DNA from: Parasedimentitalea psychrophila
Lineage (GTDB): Bacteria > Pseudomonadota > Alphaproteobacteria > Rhodobacterales > Rhodobacteraceae
Assembly (NCBI RefSeq): GCF_030285785.1
Contig: NZ_CP127247.1
Span: forward strand, 1,449,501-1,513,500
Length of the DNA: 64,000 nucleotides
Direction: 5' to 3'
Numbering within the stretch: position 1 is the stretch's first letter; the number at the start of each line of letters is the position of its first letter. Under the pieces are notes generated by a model that was not told the DNA's origin, ran no database searches, and worked only from the letters and a program-made list of their open reading frames with translations. Shown here one piece after another: positions 49,162 through 58,297 of the stretch. The position numbers and the translations under genes are program-made.

Positions 49162-50337
49162 TCACAGCAATTCAATCGCCAGTGCAATACCCTGTCCGCC
49201 GCCGATGCACATGGTGATCAAGCCTTTTGAGCCCCCAATGCGCTCCAGCTCATACAGCGTCTTCAGGGTGATGATGGCGCCGGTGGCCCCAACCGGATGG
49301 CCCAGAGCAATGGCACCGCCGTTGGGGTTCACCCTGGCCGGATCCAGTCCCAGCTCTTTGTTCACCGCCAGCGCCTGCGCCGCAAAGGCCTCGTTGCTTT
49401 CGATCACGTCGAAATCGCCAGCTGAGAGACCGGTTTTCTGCAACAGGGCCTGAACGGCGGGAACCGGACCGATGCCCATCACCTCGGGGCGCACACCAGC
49501 ATGGGCATAGCCCAGAATACGCGCCTTGGGCTTCAAACCAGCAGCCGCGGCGGCACTGGCAGTCGACAGCACCATCGCGGCGGCGCCGTCGTTGATGCCA
49601 CTGGCATTGCCCGCCGTGACGCGGCCGTCTTTCTTGAACACTGTCCGCAACCCGGACAGTTTCTCCAGCGTGCTGGCGGTGGGGTGTTCATCCACCTCAA
49701 ACGGCACCAGGGCGCGCTTGACCTTGACCTCAACCGGGGTGATCTGGCTGTGGAAATACCCCGCCTCAATCGCCGCTGCCGCACGGGACTGGCTGAGCAT
49801 TGCAAACTCATCCATCTGGGCGCGGGTGATGTCATGCTCATCCGCAACGTTTTCCGCCGTCACCCCCATGTGGCCAGTGCCAAACGGGCAATTCAGCGCC
49901 CCCAGCATCATGTCCAGCGACATCACATCGCCCATCTTGGCGCCCCAGCGCTGCTGCTGCATGATGAACGGGCTGCGCGACATATTCTCGGCGCCACCCG
50001 CCAAAGCGAATTCCGCATCGCCCAGCATCAGGGATTGGACCGCCGAGACAATGGCCTGCGCACCAGATCCACACAGCCGGTTGACGTTCATCGCCGGGAC
50101 ACTGTCGGGCACCCCCGCCTGCATCGCGGCCACCCGGCTCAGATACATATCGCGCGGCTCGGTATTGATCACATGGCCAAACACCACAGTGCCGATTTGC
50201 TCAGGCGCCACGCCTGAGCGCTCCATTGCGGCCTTGGACACTGTGGCAGCCAGATCAATCGGCGCTGTATTGGCCAATGCGCCGCCAAAGGTGCCGATTG
50301 CGGTCCGTGCGCCGTCCAGAATGACGATATCAGTCAT
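49162..50337 (-). CDS. Acetyl-CoA C-acetyltransferase (thiolase)
   Basis: A 391-residue thiolase. The nucleophilic cysteine is in NVNRLCGSGAQA, the histidine in GGAIALGHPVGATGA, and the second cysteine in MCIGGGQG. AGGAGAG precedes ATG 50337 (MTDIVILDGARTAIGTFGG); the open upstream frame is discarded. The sequence type fits acetoacetyl-CoA thiolase, used in fatty-acid/PHB or amino-acid metabolism, but a 3-oxoadipyl-CoA or longer-chain specificity is possible. It is divergent from an XRE-cupin regulator, which is the likely controller. Confidence 0.93.
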   Translation of the reverse strand: MTDIVILDGARTAIGTFGGALANTAPIDLAATVSKAAMERSGVAPEQIGTVVFGHVINTEPRDMYLSRVAAMQAGVPDSVPAMNVNRLCGSGAQAIVSAVQSLMLGDAEFALAGGAENMSRSPFIMQQQRWGAKMGDVMSLDMMLGALNCPFGTGHMGVTAENVADEHDITRAQMDEFAMLSQSRAAAAIEAGYFHSQITPVEVKVKRALVPFEVDEHPTASTLEKLSGLRTVFKKDGRVTAGNASGINDGAAAMVLSTASAAAAAGLKPKARILGYAHAGVRPEVMGIGPVPAVQALLQKTGLSAGDFDVIESNEAFAAQALAVNKELGLDPARVNPNGGAIALGHPVGATGAIITLKTLYELERIGGSKGLITMCIGGGQGIALAIELL

Positions 50338-50398
50338 GGTCTCTCTCCTCATGAAATCTGTTACCTGTATTATGCAACCGCAGCATCGCCCTGTCTGC

Positions 50399-50410
50399 CG
50401 GGACGTCCCG
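50399..50410. promoter_or_regulatory. Perfect 12-base palindrome between thiolase and XRE regulator
   Basis: CGGGACGTCCCG lies in the 111-base divergent region, 39 bases before the regulator start. It may be an operator for the adjacent XRE-cupin protein; the GC-rich sequence makes chance occurrence plausible. Confidence 0.3.
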
Positions 50411-50448
50411 TCATTGACAAATTCGACCACGGGGCGCAGGACTCCGTT

Positions 50449-51015
50449 ATGACGGAAAACACAGATGATATCCTGACACTGCTGCCCTCGCGCCTGAAAC
50501 AGACGCGCCGCGACCAGGGCTTAAGCCTGGAGGCGGTGGCCAACCTGTCGGGCGTGTCCCGCTCCATGGTCAGCCAGATAGAGCGCGGCGAAAGCTCGCC
50601 CACCATTGCCACCCTGTGGAACCTGACCCGTGCGCTGCAGGTGGATTTTGCCGGCTTGCTGGACGCCAAGGATGCACAGGACAGGATCGAGGTGCTGCGC
50701 GCCGTCGACGTGCCCAAAATCGAGAACATCGGCCAGGGCTGCCGCATCCTGATCCTGTCGCCACCAGAAGAGGCCGGCGGTCACGAGGTCTATGACATAA
50801 GTTTCGACAAAGGCGGCGCGCTGAAGAGCCAACCCCACACCCGCGGCGCGGTTGAACATCTGACGGTGCTGGAGGGTGAAATCACTGTGATTTCCGGCCA
50901 TGCCCGCAACCAGCTACAGACCGGTGATACCGCCCGCTACGCGGCGGATGTGGCTCATTCGATCACCGCACCGACCGGCGCGGCGCGGGTGTTTTTGATT
51001 GTAAAGAATGCCTGA
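50449..51015 (+). CDS. XRE family transcriptional regulator with C-terminal cupin domain
   Basis: The 188-residue protein has an N-terminal helix-turn-helix (LKQTRRDQGLSLEAVANLSG, then VSRSMVSQIERGESSPTIAT) and a cupin sensor domain with HTRGAVEHLTVLEGEITVIS. Such proteins are one-component regulators that sense a small metabolite through the cupin. Its divergent orientation to the thiolase gene suggests it controls that gene and itself. AGGA lies upstream of ATG 50449. Confidence 0.9.
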   Translation: MTENTDDILTLLPSRLKQTRRDQGLSLEAVANLSGVSRSMVSQIERGESSPTIATLWNLTRALQVDFAGLLDAKDAQDRIEVLRAVDVPKIENIGQGCRILILSPPEEAGGHEVYDISFDKGGALKSQPHTRGAVEHLTVLEGEITVISGHARNQLQTGDTARYAADVAHSITAPTGAARVFLIVKNA

Positions 51016-51048
51016 GGGCCGTTTGGACTGCGCCCAACCTGACGACCG

Positions 51049-51546
51049 TTAGGTGATCAACCGTTGCGCCACACAAAGCGCGGCAAGAGACGGCAGGGTC
51101 AGAAGATCCTTGGTGCGCTGCACGCGATCCTCGGTGTAATAACCCGTTTCATGCAGAATGTTCACCGTTGCGGCCAGTGTTCCACCAATCACGATGGGCA
51201 GGTTGATCACCGACTGACAGCCCAGCGTATTGATCAACTCATAGTCGGGGAAAACCTGCGCAATATCCTCGATGGTATTGGCAACAAAACATTCGTGCTG
51301 GTCATGCACGATGGAAAACCAGCTGTTGCGGGTGATTGGTTTGGTGCCCGAGGTCGGGTAATTTTCCGGGTCACTGGTATAAGTGCGCTGTGCCAGCTCT
51401 GTCGCCATATCAACCGTCATCACCGTAAACAGCTTGGCCCCGACCAGCTCTTTGGTCAGCTCACTCAGCGCATCATAGGCTTGTTGGGCTGTTTTTGCGG
51501 ATGAAAGGGCCAGTTCAAACCGGGCCTGTGCAGTGTTATTGGTCAT
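51049..51546 (-). CDS. GAF domain-containing protein
   Basis: The 165-residue product is a single GAF-type sensor domain: LFTVMTVDMATELAQRTYTS, then PITRNSWFSIVHDQHECF, INTLGCQSVINLPIVIGG and TLAATVNILH. No DNA-binding, kinase or cyclase domain is attached. ATG 51546 follows AGGGA. It is divergent from kbl-tdh across a 178-base region with repeated operator-like blocks. A role in sensing a metabolite of the threonine/glycine pathway is a guess from position only. Confidence 0.78.
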   Translation of the reverse strand: MTNNTAQARFELALSSAKTAQQAYDALSELTKELVGAKLFTVMTVDMATELAQRTYTSDPENYPTSGTKPITRNSWFSIVHDQHECFVANTIEDIAQVFPDYELINTLGCQSVINLPIVIGGTLAATVNILHETGYYTEDRVQRTKDLLTLPSLAALCVAQRLIT

Positions 51547-51609
51547 ACAATATTTCCCTGAAAAGTAGGGCGACCTTTGCCGCAACGCGACCGCTGATCA
51601 AGCGGCATC

Positions 51610-51710
51610 TCCGTTAGTACCAATATTCCAGTTTCACGGATTTTTTTCCACAATACTGAAATCCCCTATTTGGGAATCAAATCCGTTATGCTAGATAATA
51701 TTCCACGGAT
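51610..51710. promoter_or_regulatory. Duplicated operator-like block upstream of kbl-tdh
   Basis: Two copies contain the same three words in order: TCCGTTA, AATATTCCA and CACGGAT (first copy 51610-51641, second 51682-51710, where the last two words overlap). TCCGT and ACGGA are inverted relative to each other, giving four half-sites. The second copy ends directly before the kbl SD (AAGGAG). The AT-rich setting fits a regulator site in the GAF/kbl divergent promoter. Confidence 0.5.
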
Positions 51711-51724
51711 AAGGAGTTCACCGC

Positions 51725-52912
51725 ATGACCACCGCTTTTCTGACCGACATCTCGAACACGCTGGCGCAGATCGAAGCCGAGGGGCTGACCAAGCGCGAGC
51801 GAATGATCACCTCGCCTCAGGGCGGTGAGATCATGGTGGGCGAGCACAAGGTGATCAACCTGTGCGCCAACAACTATCTGGGGTTGGCGGATCATCCTGA
51901 TCTGATCTCCGCCGCTAAAAACGTGATGGATGACAAGGGCTTTGGCATGGCCTCGGTCCGGTTCATCTGTGGCACTCAGGATATCCACCGCGCGTTGGAG
52001 CAACGGCTGGCCAAGTTTCTGGGCAAGGATGATTCGATCCTGTTTGCCGCCTGTTTCGACGCCAATGGCGGGCTGTTTGAACCTCTGCTCGGACCCGAGG
52101 ACGCCATTATCTCGGACAGTTTGAACCATGCCTCGATCATCGATGGCATCCGCCTGTGCAAGGCCAAGCGTTATCGTTACCTGAACAGCGATATGAAGGA
52201 TCTTGAGGCCTGGCTGAAACAGGCGCGCGAGGACGGGGCGCGCCATATCATGATTGCCACCGACGGCGTGTTCTCGATGGATGGCTATCTGGCCAAACTG
52301 CCGGAAATCCGCGCACTGGCGGATAAATACGACGCGGTGCTGATGGTGGACGACTGCCACGCCACCGGGTTCATGGGCCCCAACGGTGCAGGAACGCCGG
52401 ATCACTTTGGCATTGATGTGGACATCGTCACCGGAACACTGGGCAAAGCATTGGGAGGGGCCATCGGCGGTTATATCGCCGGGCCGCAGCCAGTGATCGA
52501 CCTGCTGCGGCAGCGGGCGCGGCCCTATTTGTTCTCTAATTCGCTGCCGCCCTCTATTGTTGCTGCCGGGCTGGAAGCCATCCGGCTGGTCGAACGGGGC
52601 GCAGATCTGCGCGCACAACTGTTTGAGAACACCAAATTCTGGCGCGCCGGCCTGGACGCGCTAGGTTTTGACCTGCTGCCGGGCGAACATCCAATTGTGC
52701 CGGTGATGCTGGGTGAGGCGCAGCTGGCGCAGGATATGGCGTCGCGGCTGTTCGACGAAGGCGTCTATGTCTCGGGGTTCTTCTTTCCGGTGGTGCCGCG
52801 TGGCAAGGCCCGCATCCGGACCCAGATGAATGCGGCGCTGACCCGGGATGAGCTGCAACACGCGCTGGCCGCCTTTGGCAAGGTGGGCAAAGATCTGGGG
52901 ATCCTCAAATGA
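51725..52912 (+). CDS. kbl: Glycine C-acetyltransferase (2-amino-3-ketobutyrate CoA ligase)
   Basis: A 395-residue PLP enzyme that cleaves 2-amino-3-oxobutyrate with CoA to glycine and acetyl-CoA. The N-terminus, [15 protein letters not shown], the substrate region [12 protein letters not shown], and the PLP lysine in [15 protein letters not shown] are all conserved. AAGGAG precedes the ATG. It overlaps tdh by four bases, forming the standard two-gene threonine degradation operon. Confidence 0.97.
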   Translation: MTTAFLTDISNTLAQIEAEGLTKRERMITSPQGGEIMVGEHKVINLCANNYLGLADHPDLISAAKNVMDDKGFGMASVRFICGTQDIHRALEQRLAKFLGKDDSILFAACFDANGGLFEPLLGPEDAIISDSLNHASIIDGIRLCKAKRYRYLNSDMKDLEAWLKQAREDGARHIMIATDGVFSMDGYLAKLPEIRALADKYDAVLMVDDCHATGFMGPNGAGTPDHFGIDVDIVTGTLGKALGGAIGGYIAGPQPVIDLLRQRARPYLFSNSLPPSIVAAGLEAIRLVERGADLRAQLFENTKFWRAGLDALGFDLLPGEHPIVPVMLGEAQLAQDMASRLFDEGVYVSGFFFPVVPRGKARIRTQMNAALTRDELQHALAAFGKVGKDLGILK

Positions 52913-53952
52913 GCAAGCCAAACACCATGAAGGCGCTGGAAAAATCCCACCCCAAGGAAGGCCTGTGGATGACCCGCGCGCCGGTGCCGGACATCGGCCC
53001 GGATGATGTGCTGATCAAGATCAACAAAACCGGCATCTGCGGCACCGATGTGCATATCTGGAACTGGGACGCCTGGGCGGCAAAGACGGTGCCGGTGCCG
53101 CTGATCACCGGTCACGAATTCGCCGGCACGATTGTCGAGCTGGGCCGCAACGTGACCGACCTGAAGATTGGCCAGCGCTGCAGTGGCGAGGGCCACCTGA
53201 TCGGCCACCAATCGCGCCAGTCCCGGGCCGGCAAGTTCCATCTTGATCCCGAGACCCGCGGGATCGGCGTCAATGAACAGGGGGCCTTTGCACAATATCT
53301 GCGGCTGCCGGCGTTCAATGTGGTGCCACTGCCCGACGCGATTTCAGACGATATCGGCGCCATCCTCGACCCGCTTGGCAACGCAGTTCACACCGCGCTC
53401 AGCTTTGATCTGGTGGGCGAGGACGTGCTGATCACCGGCGCCGGCCCCATCGGTATCATGGCCGCTGCGGTGGCGCGGCACGTCGGCGCACGGCATGTGG
53501 CGATTACCGATGTGAACCCGGACCGGCTGGCGCTGGCGGAAAAGGTCGCCAATGTGCGTCCGGTGAATGTCGCCAAGGAAGATCTGAACGATGTGATTGC
53601 AGAACTGGGCATGTCGCAGGGGTTTGACGTCGGGCTGGAGATGTCCGGCAATCAGGCGGCGCTGGACCAGATGATCGAGGCGCTGGTGATGGGCGGTCAC
53701 ATTGCAATGCTGGGTATCCCGCCGGGTAAATCACCGGTGGACTGGAGCCGCATCGTGTTCAAGGCGATCACCATCAAAGGCGTCTACGGGCGGGAAATTT
53801 TTGAGACCTGGTACAAGATGATCGCAATGCTGCAAAACGGGTTGGACGTCAGCGGTGTCATCACCCACCGGTTTGGCGTCGATGACTTTGAGCAGGGCTT
53901 TGCTGCGATGAAGTCCGGGCAAAGTGGCAAAGTTGTCCTTGATTGGACATAA
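52909..53952 (+). CDS. tdh: L-threonine 3-dehydrogenase (lacking structural zinc cysteines)
   Basis: A 347-residue zinc-type alcohol dehydrogenase family enzyme that oxidises threonine to 2-amino-3-oxobutyrate, which Kbl then cleaves. Catalytic zinc ligands are present (Cys44 in [10 protein letters not shown]; His69 and Glu70 in GHEFAG), as is the Rossmann motif [13 protein letters not shown]. The lobe that in E. coli Tdh holds a structural zinc with four cysteines reads [20 protein letters not shown] here (residues 96-115) and has none of them. The fold must be stabilised otherwise. The rest of the protein aligns by eye along its whole length. Confidence 0.95.
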   Translation: MSKPNTMKALEKSHPKEGLWMTRAPVPDIGPDDVLIKINKTGICGTDVHIWNWDAWAAKTVPVPLITGHEFAGTIVELGRNVTDLKIGQRCSGEGHLIGHQSRQSRAGKFHLDPETRGIGVNEQGAFAQYLRLPAFNVVPLPDAISDDIGAILDPLGNAVHTALSFDLVGEDVLITGAGPIGIMAAAVARHVGARHVAITDVNPDRLALAEKVANVRPVNVAKEDLNDVIAELGMSQGFDVGLEMSGNQAALDQMIEALVMGGHIAMLGIPPGKSPVDWSRIVFKAITIKGVYGREIFETWYKMIAMLQNGLDVSGVITHRFGVDDFEQGFAAMKSGQSGKVVLDWT

Positions 53953-54148
53953 TCATCGGGCCGCTGAATTAACGTAGAATTGGTCGCTCACCACAGTTAA
54001 AATCATGGCTGGGGGCCAACACTACCTTTTGAATTGGCAAAAGATCCTAAAAAATCACATATAAAAAATGGCCCTCCAGCCACGAGACTTCGATAACACG
54101 AAAAAGTCAAAAATGCATAAATATGTGAAAAATCCGTGCGTTATTCGC

Positions 54149-54880
54149 TCATTCAGGCAAAAGAGCAACACGTCCCGTTTCGCTGAGAACCCAGACATCC
54201 TGACCTTCGAACACCGCAGCCGTCAACGGGCGACCGTATCCTGCGCCTGAATCCAAATTGACCCGGTTTCCATGATGCTCAGGCTGAGGCACCTGCGTAT
54301 GACCATGCACCACCAGCCAGGGATGCGGATCAGGGTAGCTCAGGAACTCCTCGCGGATCCAGATCTTGTCCTCGATGTCCTGATCTTTGAGCGCCACACC
54401 GGGACGAATCCCGGCGTGAATAAACAGCAAGTCACCCTCTTGATGATGACTTGGCAGCGCCGCCATAAAATCAATGTGGCTTTGCGGCACCGCCGCCTGC
54501 GCACGCTCATGGACACTATAGGTGCGGTCGCCCTCGACAACGTCAACCCCGTAGGACGCCAGCGTTTCCACCCCGCCAATACGCGCATGCAGCCAGTGGA
54601 AACCAACCAGTAGCTGCGAATCGGTGCGCGGGTAATCCTCCAGGAACATCGCGAACATCCGGTCATGGTTGCCCATCAGGGTGACCCAATTGCGGCCCTC
54701 GGCTTGTCCCCGCTGCAACAGATCAATCACACCGCGGCTGTCCGGGCCACGGTCGGTGTAATCACCGAGAAAAACGATGCGGGCATCAGGGCCACCATCC
54801 GCCTCGATACGCCCCAGTGCCGCCTCCAGCATCTCGAGCTGACCGTGAATATCGCCGATGGCGTAAATGGGAGAGGTCAT
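54149..54880 (-). CDS. Metallophosphoesterase, PPP-type serine/threonine phosphatase family
   Basis: The 243-residue product has the full PPP motif set: GDIHGQ, GDYTDRGPDS, GNHD, and later histidines in FIHAGIRPG and VVHGHTQVP. Bacterial members are small phosphoprotein phosphatases or ApaH-like nucleotide hydrolases; sequence alone does not separate these. It stands alone, 306 bases before the end of serA on the same strand, with 196 bases of AT-richer sequence, without recognisable genes, separating it from tdh. Confidence 0.88.
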   Translation of the reverse strand: MTSPIYAIGDIHGQLEMLEAALGRIEADGGPDARIVFLGDYTDRGPDSRGVIDLLQRGQAEGRNWVTLMGNHDRMFAMFLEDYPRTDSQLLVGFHWLHARIGGVETLASYGVDVVEGDRTYSVHERAQAAVPQSHIDFMAALPSHHQEGDLLFIHAGIRPGVALKDQDIEDKIWIREEFLSYPDPHPWLVVHGHTQVPQPEHHGNRVNLDSGAGYGRPLTAAVFEGQDVWVLSETGRVALLPE

Positions 54881-55186
54881 AGGTGGTCCTGTTGCTGTTT
54901 CATCTATGCCGGGGTGTTAGGCCCGTTTATCGTTGATCTCGCAGGTGACGGTCACATTGCGGCTTTGGAACAACAGCGCGTCGAGCCTGCCGGAAGTCGG
55001 ACAATCGGTTTTTGCTAAGTGTCGCCCAACATCTGGGGGACCATGTCTCTCACCTATTGCTCAACCAATGCGATTTGCCATTATCGCATAGCAACAGGAC
55101 ATCGAGGGAACTGCAAGAGTGAGTCCCGTAAAAAGGGAACCGCCACGGCGGCGATTCCCTCATATTGTTAGTGAAATGGCCTATGC
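54881..55186. other. Intergenic region between serA and the phosphatase gene
   Basis: No convincing coding region is present. It contains the serA terminator at 55131-55160 and presumably the phosphatase promoter near its lower end. Short open frames through it lack a ribosome binding site and any recognisable similarity. Confidence 0.5.
55131..55160 (-). terminator. Intrinsic terminator of serA
   Basis: On the minus strand GGGAA...GGCGG / CCGCC...TTCCC form one imperfect stem, followed by T5. It lies 27 bases after the serA stop. Confidence 0.78.
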
Positions 55187-56782
55187 TTAGCTGACATCAA
55201 ACTCCAGCGGTTTGATCTGGGTAAAGTAACCCGTCTCGGCCAGTTTGGCACGAGCATCGGCAGGCACTTGGTTATCCACATACAGCAGGGCGATCGCTTC
55301 GCCGCCTGCAGCGGTACGGCCCAGCGTGAAGTTGGCAATATTGACGCCGCTTTCCCCCATAGTCTGGCCCAGAGTACCAATAATGCCGGGGACATCTTCG
55401 TTGGTGGTATACAGCATATGGGCGCCGACCTCGGCGTCGATGTTGATGCCTTTGATCTGGATGAACCGCGGCTTGCCATCGCTGAACACGGTGCCCGCAA
55501 CCGAGCGTTCACGCTTGTCGGTCACCACGGTCACCTTGATGTAGCCATCAAACGAACCGGATTTGTCCTGATTGGTGGTGGAAATCTGGATGCCGCGCTC
55601 TTTCGCGACAACCGGAGCCGAAACCATGTTCACGTCCGGGTTGGCGCGTTTCATGATACCGGCCACAACCGAACAGTTCAGCGCCGCCAGGTTCATTTCC
55701 GAGGCAACACCGTCATACAGGATGTTGATCGCCTTGATCGGCTCATCGGTCATCTGCCCGGTAAAGCTGCCCAAGTGGTCGGCCAATTTGATCCAGGGGC
55801 CCATGATCTTGGCTTCTTCGGCCGTCACCGAGGGCATGTTGAGCGCATTTTCTACGGCACCGGTCAGCAGATAATTCGACATCTGTTCAGCCACTTGCAG
55901 GGCAACGTTTTCCTGTGCTTCCGAGGTGGCAGCACCCAGGTGCGGGGTGCAGACCACGTTGGGCAGGTTGAACAGCGCGTTTTCCTTGGCGGGCTCGTTC
56001 ACGAACACGTCAAAAGCCGCACCTGCGATATGGCCGGATTTCAACAGATCAGCCAGCGCCTCTTCGTCCACCAGACCACCACGGGCACAGTTGATGATGC
56101 GGACACCCTTTTTGGTCTTGGCCAGGTTTTCGCGCGACAGAATATTGCGGGTCTGGTCGGTCAGTGGCACATGCAGGGTGATAAAATCGGCGCGTGCCAG
56201 CAGCGCATCCAGTTCAACCTTTTCAACGCCCATCTTGTCGGCTTTCTCTTCGCCCAAGTAGGGGTCATAGGCGACAACCTTCATTTTCAGACCATGCGCA
56301 CGGTCGCAAACGATGCCACCAATGTTGCCGGCGCCGATGACGCCCAGCACCTTGTTGGTCAGCTCGGTGCCCATGAACTTGGATTTTTCCCACTTGCCTG
56401 CATGGGTCGAGGTGCTGGCCTCGGGGATCTGGCGGGCGACGGCGAACATCATGGCGATGGCGTGCTCGGCGGTGGTGATCATATTGCCGAACGGTGTGTT
56501 CATCACGATCACACCTTTTTTCGAGGCGGCTTCCTTGTCGATGTTATCAGTGCCGATACCGGCGCGGGCGATAACTTTGAGCTTGGTGGCGGCCTCAAGG
56601 ATGGTTGGTGTCACTTTGGTCGCCGAGCGGATCGCCAGACCATCGTATTGACCGATCACTGCGGCCAGCCTGTCTTTGTCCTTGCCCAGGTCAGGCATGA
56701 AGTCGACGTCGATGCCGCGATCGCGAAAGATCTGCACGGCGGTCTCAGAGAGTTTGTCGGATACGAGTACTTTGGGAGCCAT
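55187..56782 (-). CDS. serA: D-3-phosphoglycerate dehydrogenase
   Basis: The 531-residue enzyme oxidises 3-phosphoglycerate, the first step of serine synthesis. The NAD site is VLGVIGAGNIGGIVCDRA, the catalytic arginine and glutamate lie in IINCARGGLVDEEAL and FVNEPAKENALF, and the histidine in VVCTPHLGAATSEAQ. An intervening domain and a C-terminal ACT domain (MGESGVNIANFTLGR) make it the long type, usually subject to serine feedback. AAGGACC precedes ATG 56782. It follows serC by 77 bases, forming a serCA unit with a terminator at its end. Confidence 0.97.
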   Translation of the reverse strand: MAPKVLVSDKLSETAVQIFRDRGIDVDFMPDLGKDKDRLAAVIGQYDGLAIRSATKVTPTILEAATKLKVIARAGIGTDNIDKEAASKKGVIVMNTPFGNMITTAEHAIAMMFAVARQIPEASTSTHAGKWEKSKFMGTELTNKVLGVIGAGNIGGIVCDRAHGLKMKVVAYDPYLGEEKADKMGVEKVELDALLARADFITLHVPLTDQTRNILSRENLAKTKKGVRIINCARGGLVDEEALADLLKSGHIAGAAFDVFVNEPAKENALFNLPNVVCTPHLGAATSEAQENVALQVAEQMSNYLLTGAVENALNMPSVTAEEAKIMGPWIKLADHLGSFTGQMTDEPIKAINILYDGVASEMNLAALNCSVVAGIMKRANPDVNMVSAPVVAKERGIQISTTNQDKSGSFDGYIKVTVVTDKRERSVAGTVFSDGKPRFIQIKGINIDAEVGAHMLYTTNEDVPGIIGTLGQTMGESGVNIANFTLGRTAAGGEAIALLYVDNQVPADARAKLAETGYFTQIKPLEFDVS

Positions 56783-56859
56783 GGTTTTGGTCCTTTTGAA
56801 TTCTTTGGAGCGAGGAGTGGTGCGTGGAACCACGCACCCTACACTGACATGAGGGGGGC

Positions 56860-58008
56860 TTAGGCCGCCTGAGCGGCGATTTCGGCGTCAAATGCCCAGG
56901 CCAGCCAAGGCAGCATGGCCTGAATGTCCGAGGTCTCAACCGTACCGCCACACCAGATCCGCAGACCGGCAGGCGCATCGCGGTAAGCACCGATGTCCAG
57001 CGCGATATTCTCCGCTTCCAGACGTTTGGCCACCGCCTTGGCAAAGGCAGCACCGTCCTGGATGCGGCTATCGGTGAACCTCAGGCAGACCGAGGTGTTT
57101 GAACGGGTCGCGTCATCCTCGGCCAGATTGGCAATCCAGCTGTTGGCGTCACAGAAATCAAACACCGCCTGGGCGTTGGCGTCGGCACGGGCGATCATCC
57201 CCTGCAGACCACCAACCGATTGCGCCCAGTCCAGCGCAAACAGGTAGTCTTCGACCGCCAGCATCGAGGGCGTGTTGATGGTGGCACCGGTAAAGATGCC
57301 CTCGATCAGCTTACCGCCTTTGGTCAGGCGGAATATCTTGGGCAGCGGCCAGGCCGGGGTGTAGCTTTCCAGACGGGCAACAGCGCGGGGGGAAAGAACG
57401 ATAATGCCGTGCGCCGCTTCGCCGCCCAGAACTTTTTGCCAGCTGAAAGTGGTCACATCCAGCTTGTCCCAGGGCAGATCCATCGCAAAGACGGCCGAGG
57501 TCGCATCACAGATGGTCAGGCCCGCGCGGTCGGTGGCGATCCAGTCACCATTGGGCACCCGCACACCCGAGGTGGTGCCGTTCCAGGTGAACACAACGTC
57601 ATTGGCAAAATCAACCGAGGCCAGATCAACGATCTGACCATAGTCAGCGATCTTCGCTTGGGCGTCGATCTTCAGCTGCTTGACCACATCGGTGACCCAG
57701 CCGGCGCCAAAGCTTTCCCAGGCCAGCATTTCAACTTTGCGCTCACCCAGCAGCGACCACAGAGCCATTTCAACAGCCCCGGTGTCCGAGGCAGGGACGA
57801 TACCGATGCGGTAATCAGCTGGGATGCCCAGAACCTCGCGGGTGCCTTCGATGGCCTGCTTCAGCTTGGCCTTGCCGACAGCTGCGCGGTGACTGCGACC
57901 CAGGGGGGCGTCGGCCAGCTTGGACAGTTCGAATGTGGGGGGTTTGGCACAGGGGCCCGAGGAAAAACGCGGATTGGCCGGCCGCGTGGCCGGTTGCTGA
58001 GTAGCCAT
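56860..58008 (-). CDS. serC: Phosphoserine aminotransferase (alphaproteobacterial long type)
   Basis: The 382-residue PLP enzyme has the N-terminus [30 protein letters not shown], the substrate-site [16 protein letters not shown], and the PLP lysine in [16 protein letters not shown]. It makes phosphoserine from 3-phosphohydroxypyruvate. ATG 58008 ([10 protein letters not shown]) follows AAGGATAG and fits the family. A second in-frame ATG at 58107 also follows AAGGATAG and would add 33 residues, which is described as a leader. serA follows on the same transcript. Confidence 0.96.
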   Translation of the reverse strand: MATQQPATRPANPRFSSGPCAKPPTFELSKLADAPLGRSHRAAVGKAKLKQAIEGTREVLGIPADYRIGIVPASDTGAVEMALWSLLGERKVEMLAWESFGAGWVTDVVKQLKIDAQAKIADYGQIVDLASVDFANDVVFTWNGTTSGVRVPNGDWIATDRAGLTICDATSAVFAMDLPWDKLDVTTFSWQKVLGGEAAHGIIVLSPRAVARLESYTPAWPLPKIFRLTKGGKLIEGIFTGATINTPSMLAVEDYLFALDWAQSVGGLQGMIARADANAQAVFDFCDANSWIANLAEDDATRSNTSVCLRFTDSRIQDGAAFAKAVAKRLEAENIALDIGAYRDAPAGLRIWCGGTVETSDIQAMLPWLAWAFDAEIAAQAA

Positions 58009-58107
58009 TGATGCTATCCTTACAGATAAGTGCCCTTCGTTGGGGAAGGGTGTCCCACCGCCAGAGCTAGGGTGCTGCGGCGCGGCGCGCAACAGGAAAA
58101 GCGACAT
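58009..58107 (-). promoter_or_regulatory. serC leader with in-frame upstream start and hairpin
   Basis: The leader contains the stem CCCTTC-CCCAAC-GAAGGG (58033-58050) just ahead of the serC SD. An in-frame ATG at 58107 is preceded by its own AAGGATAG, the same word as the serC ribosome binding site. A 'serC' leader RNA motif has been described upstream of serC in alphaproteobacteria; this could be an example, but I cannot align it here. Confidence 0.4.
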
Positions 58108-58297
58108 ATTACGGCTATCCTTCGATGAATTGCGACGCAAAGGGACTACGATCGGAAACACGCAGCATGCGACAGTCCTCTCCTTTTCAACGCAGATCAC
58201 AGATTTCGGGGCTGTCACATACAGCCGGGATTGGTGGGGTGCCATTTTGAATTTTTCATGCAACTCTACCTTAGATTTAATCTACTGGAGGGATTAC

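Noticed and set aside
55268-56863. 531-codon open frame on the plus strand
   Set aside because: It is the antisense shadow of serA, with composition skewed to Gly/His/Arg and no SD.
58009-58297. SAM-II riboswitch upstream of serC
   Set aside because: The conserved pseudoknot sequences were not visible, and serC is not a usual target.
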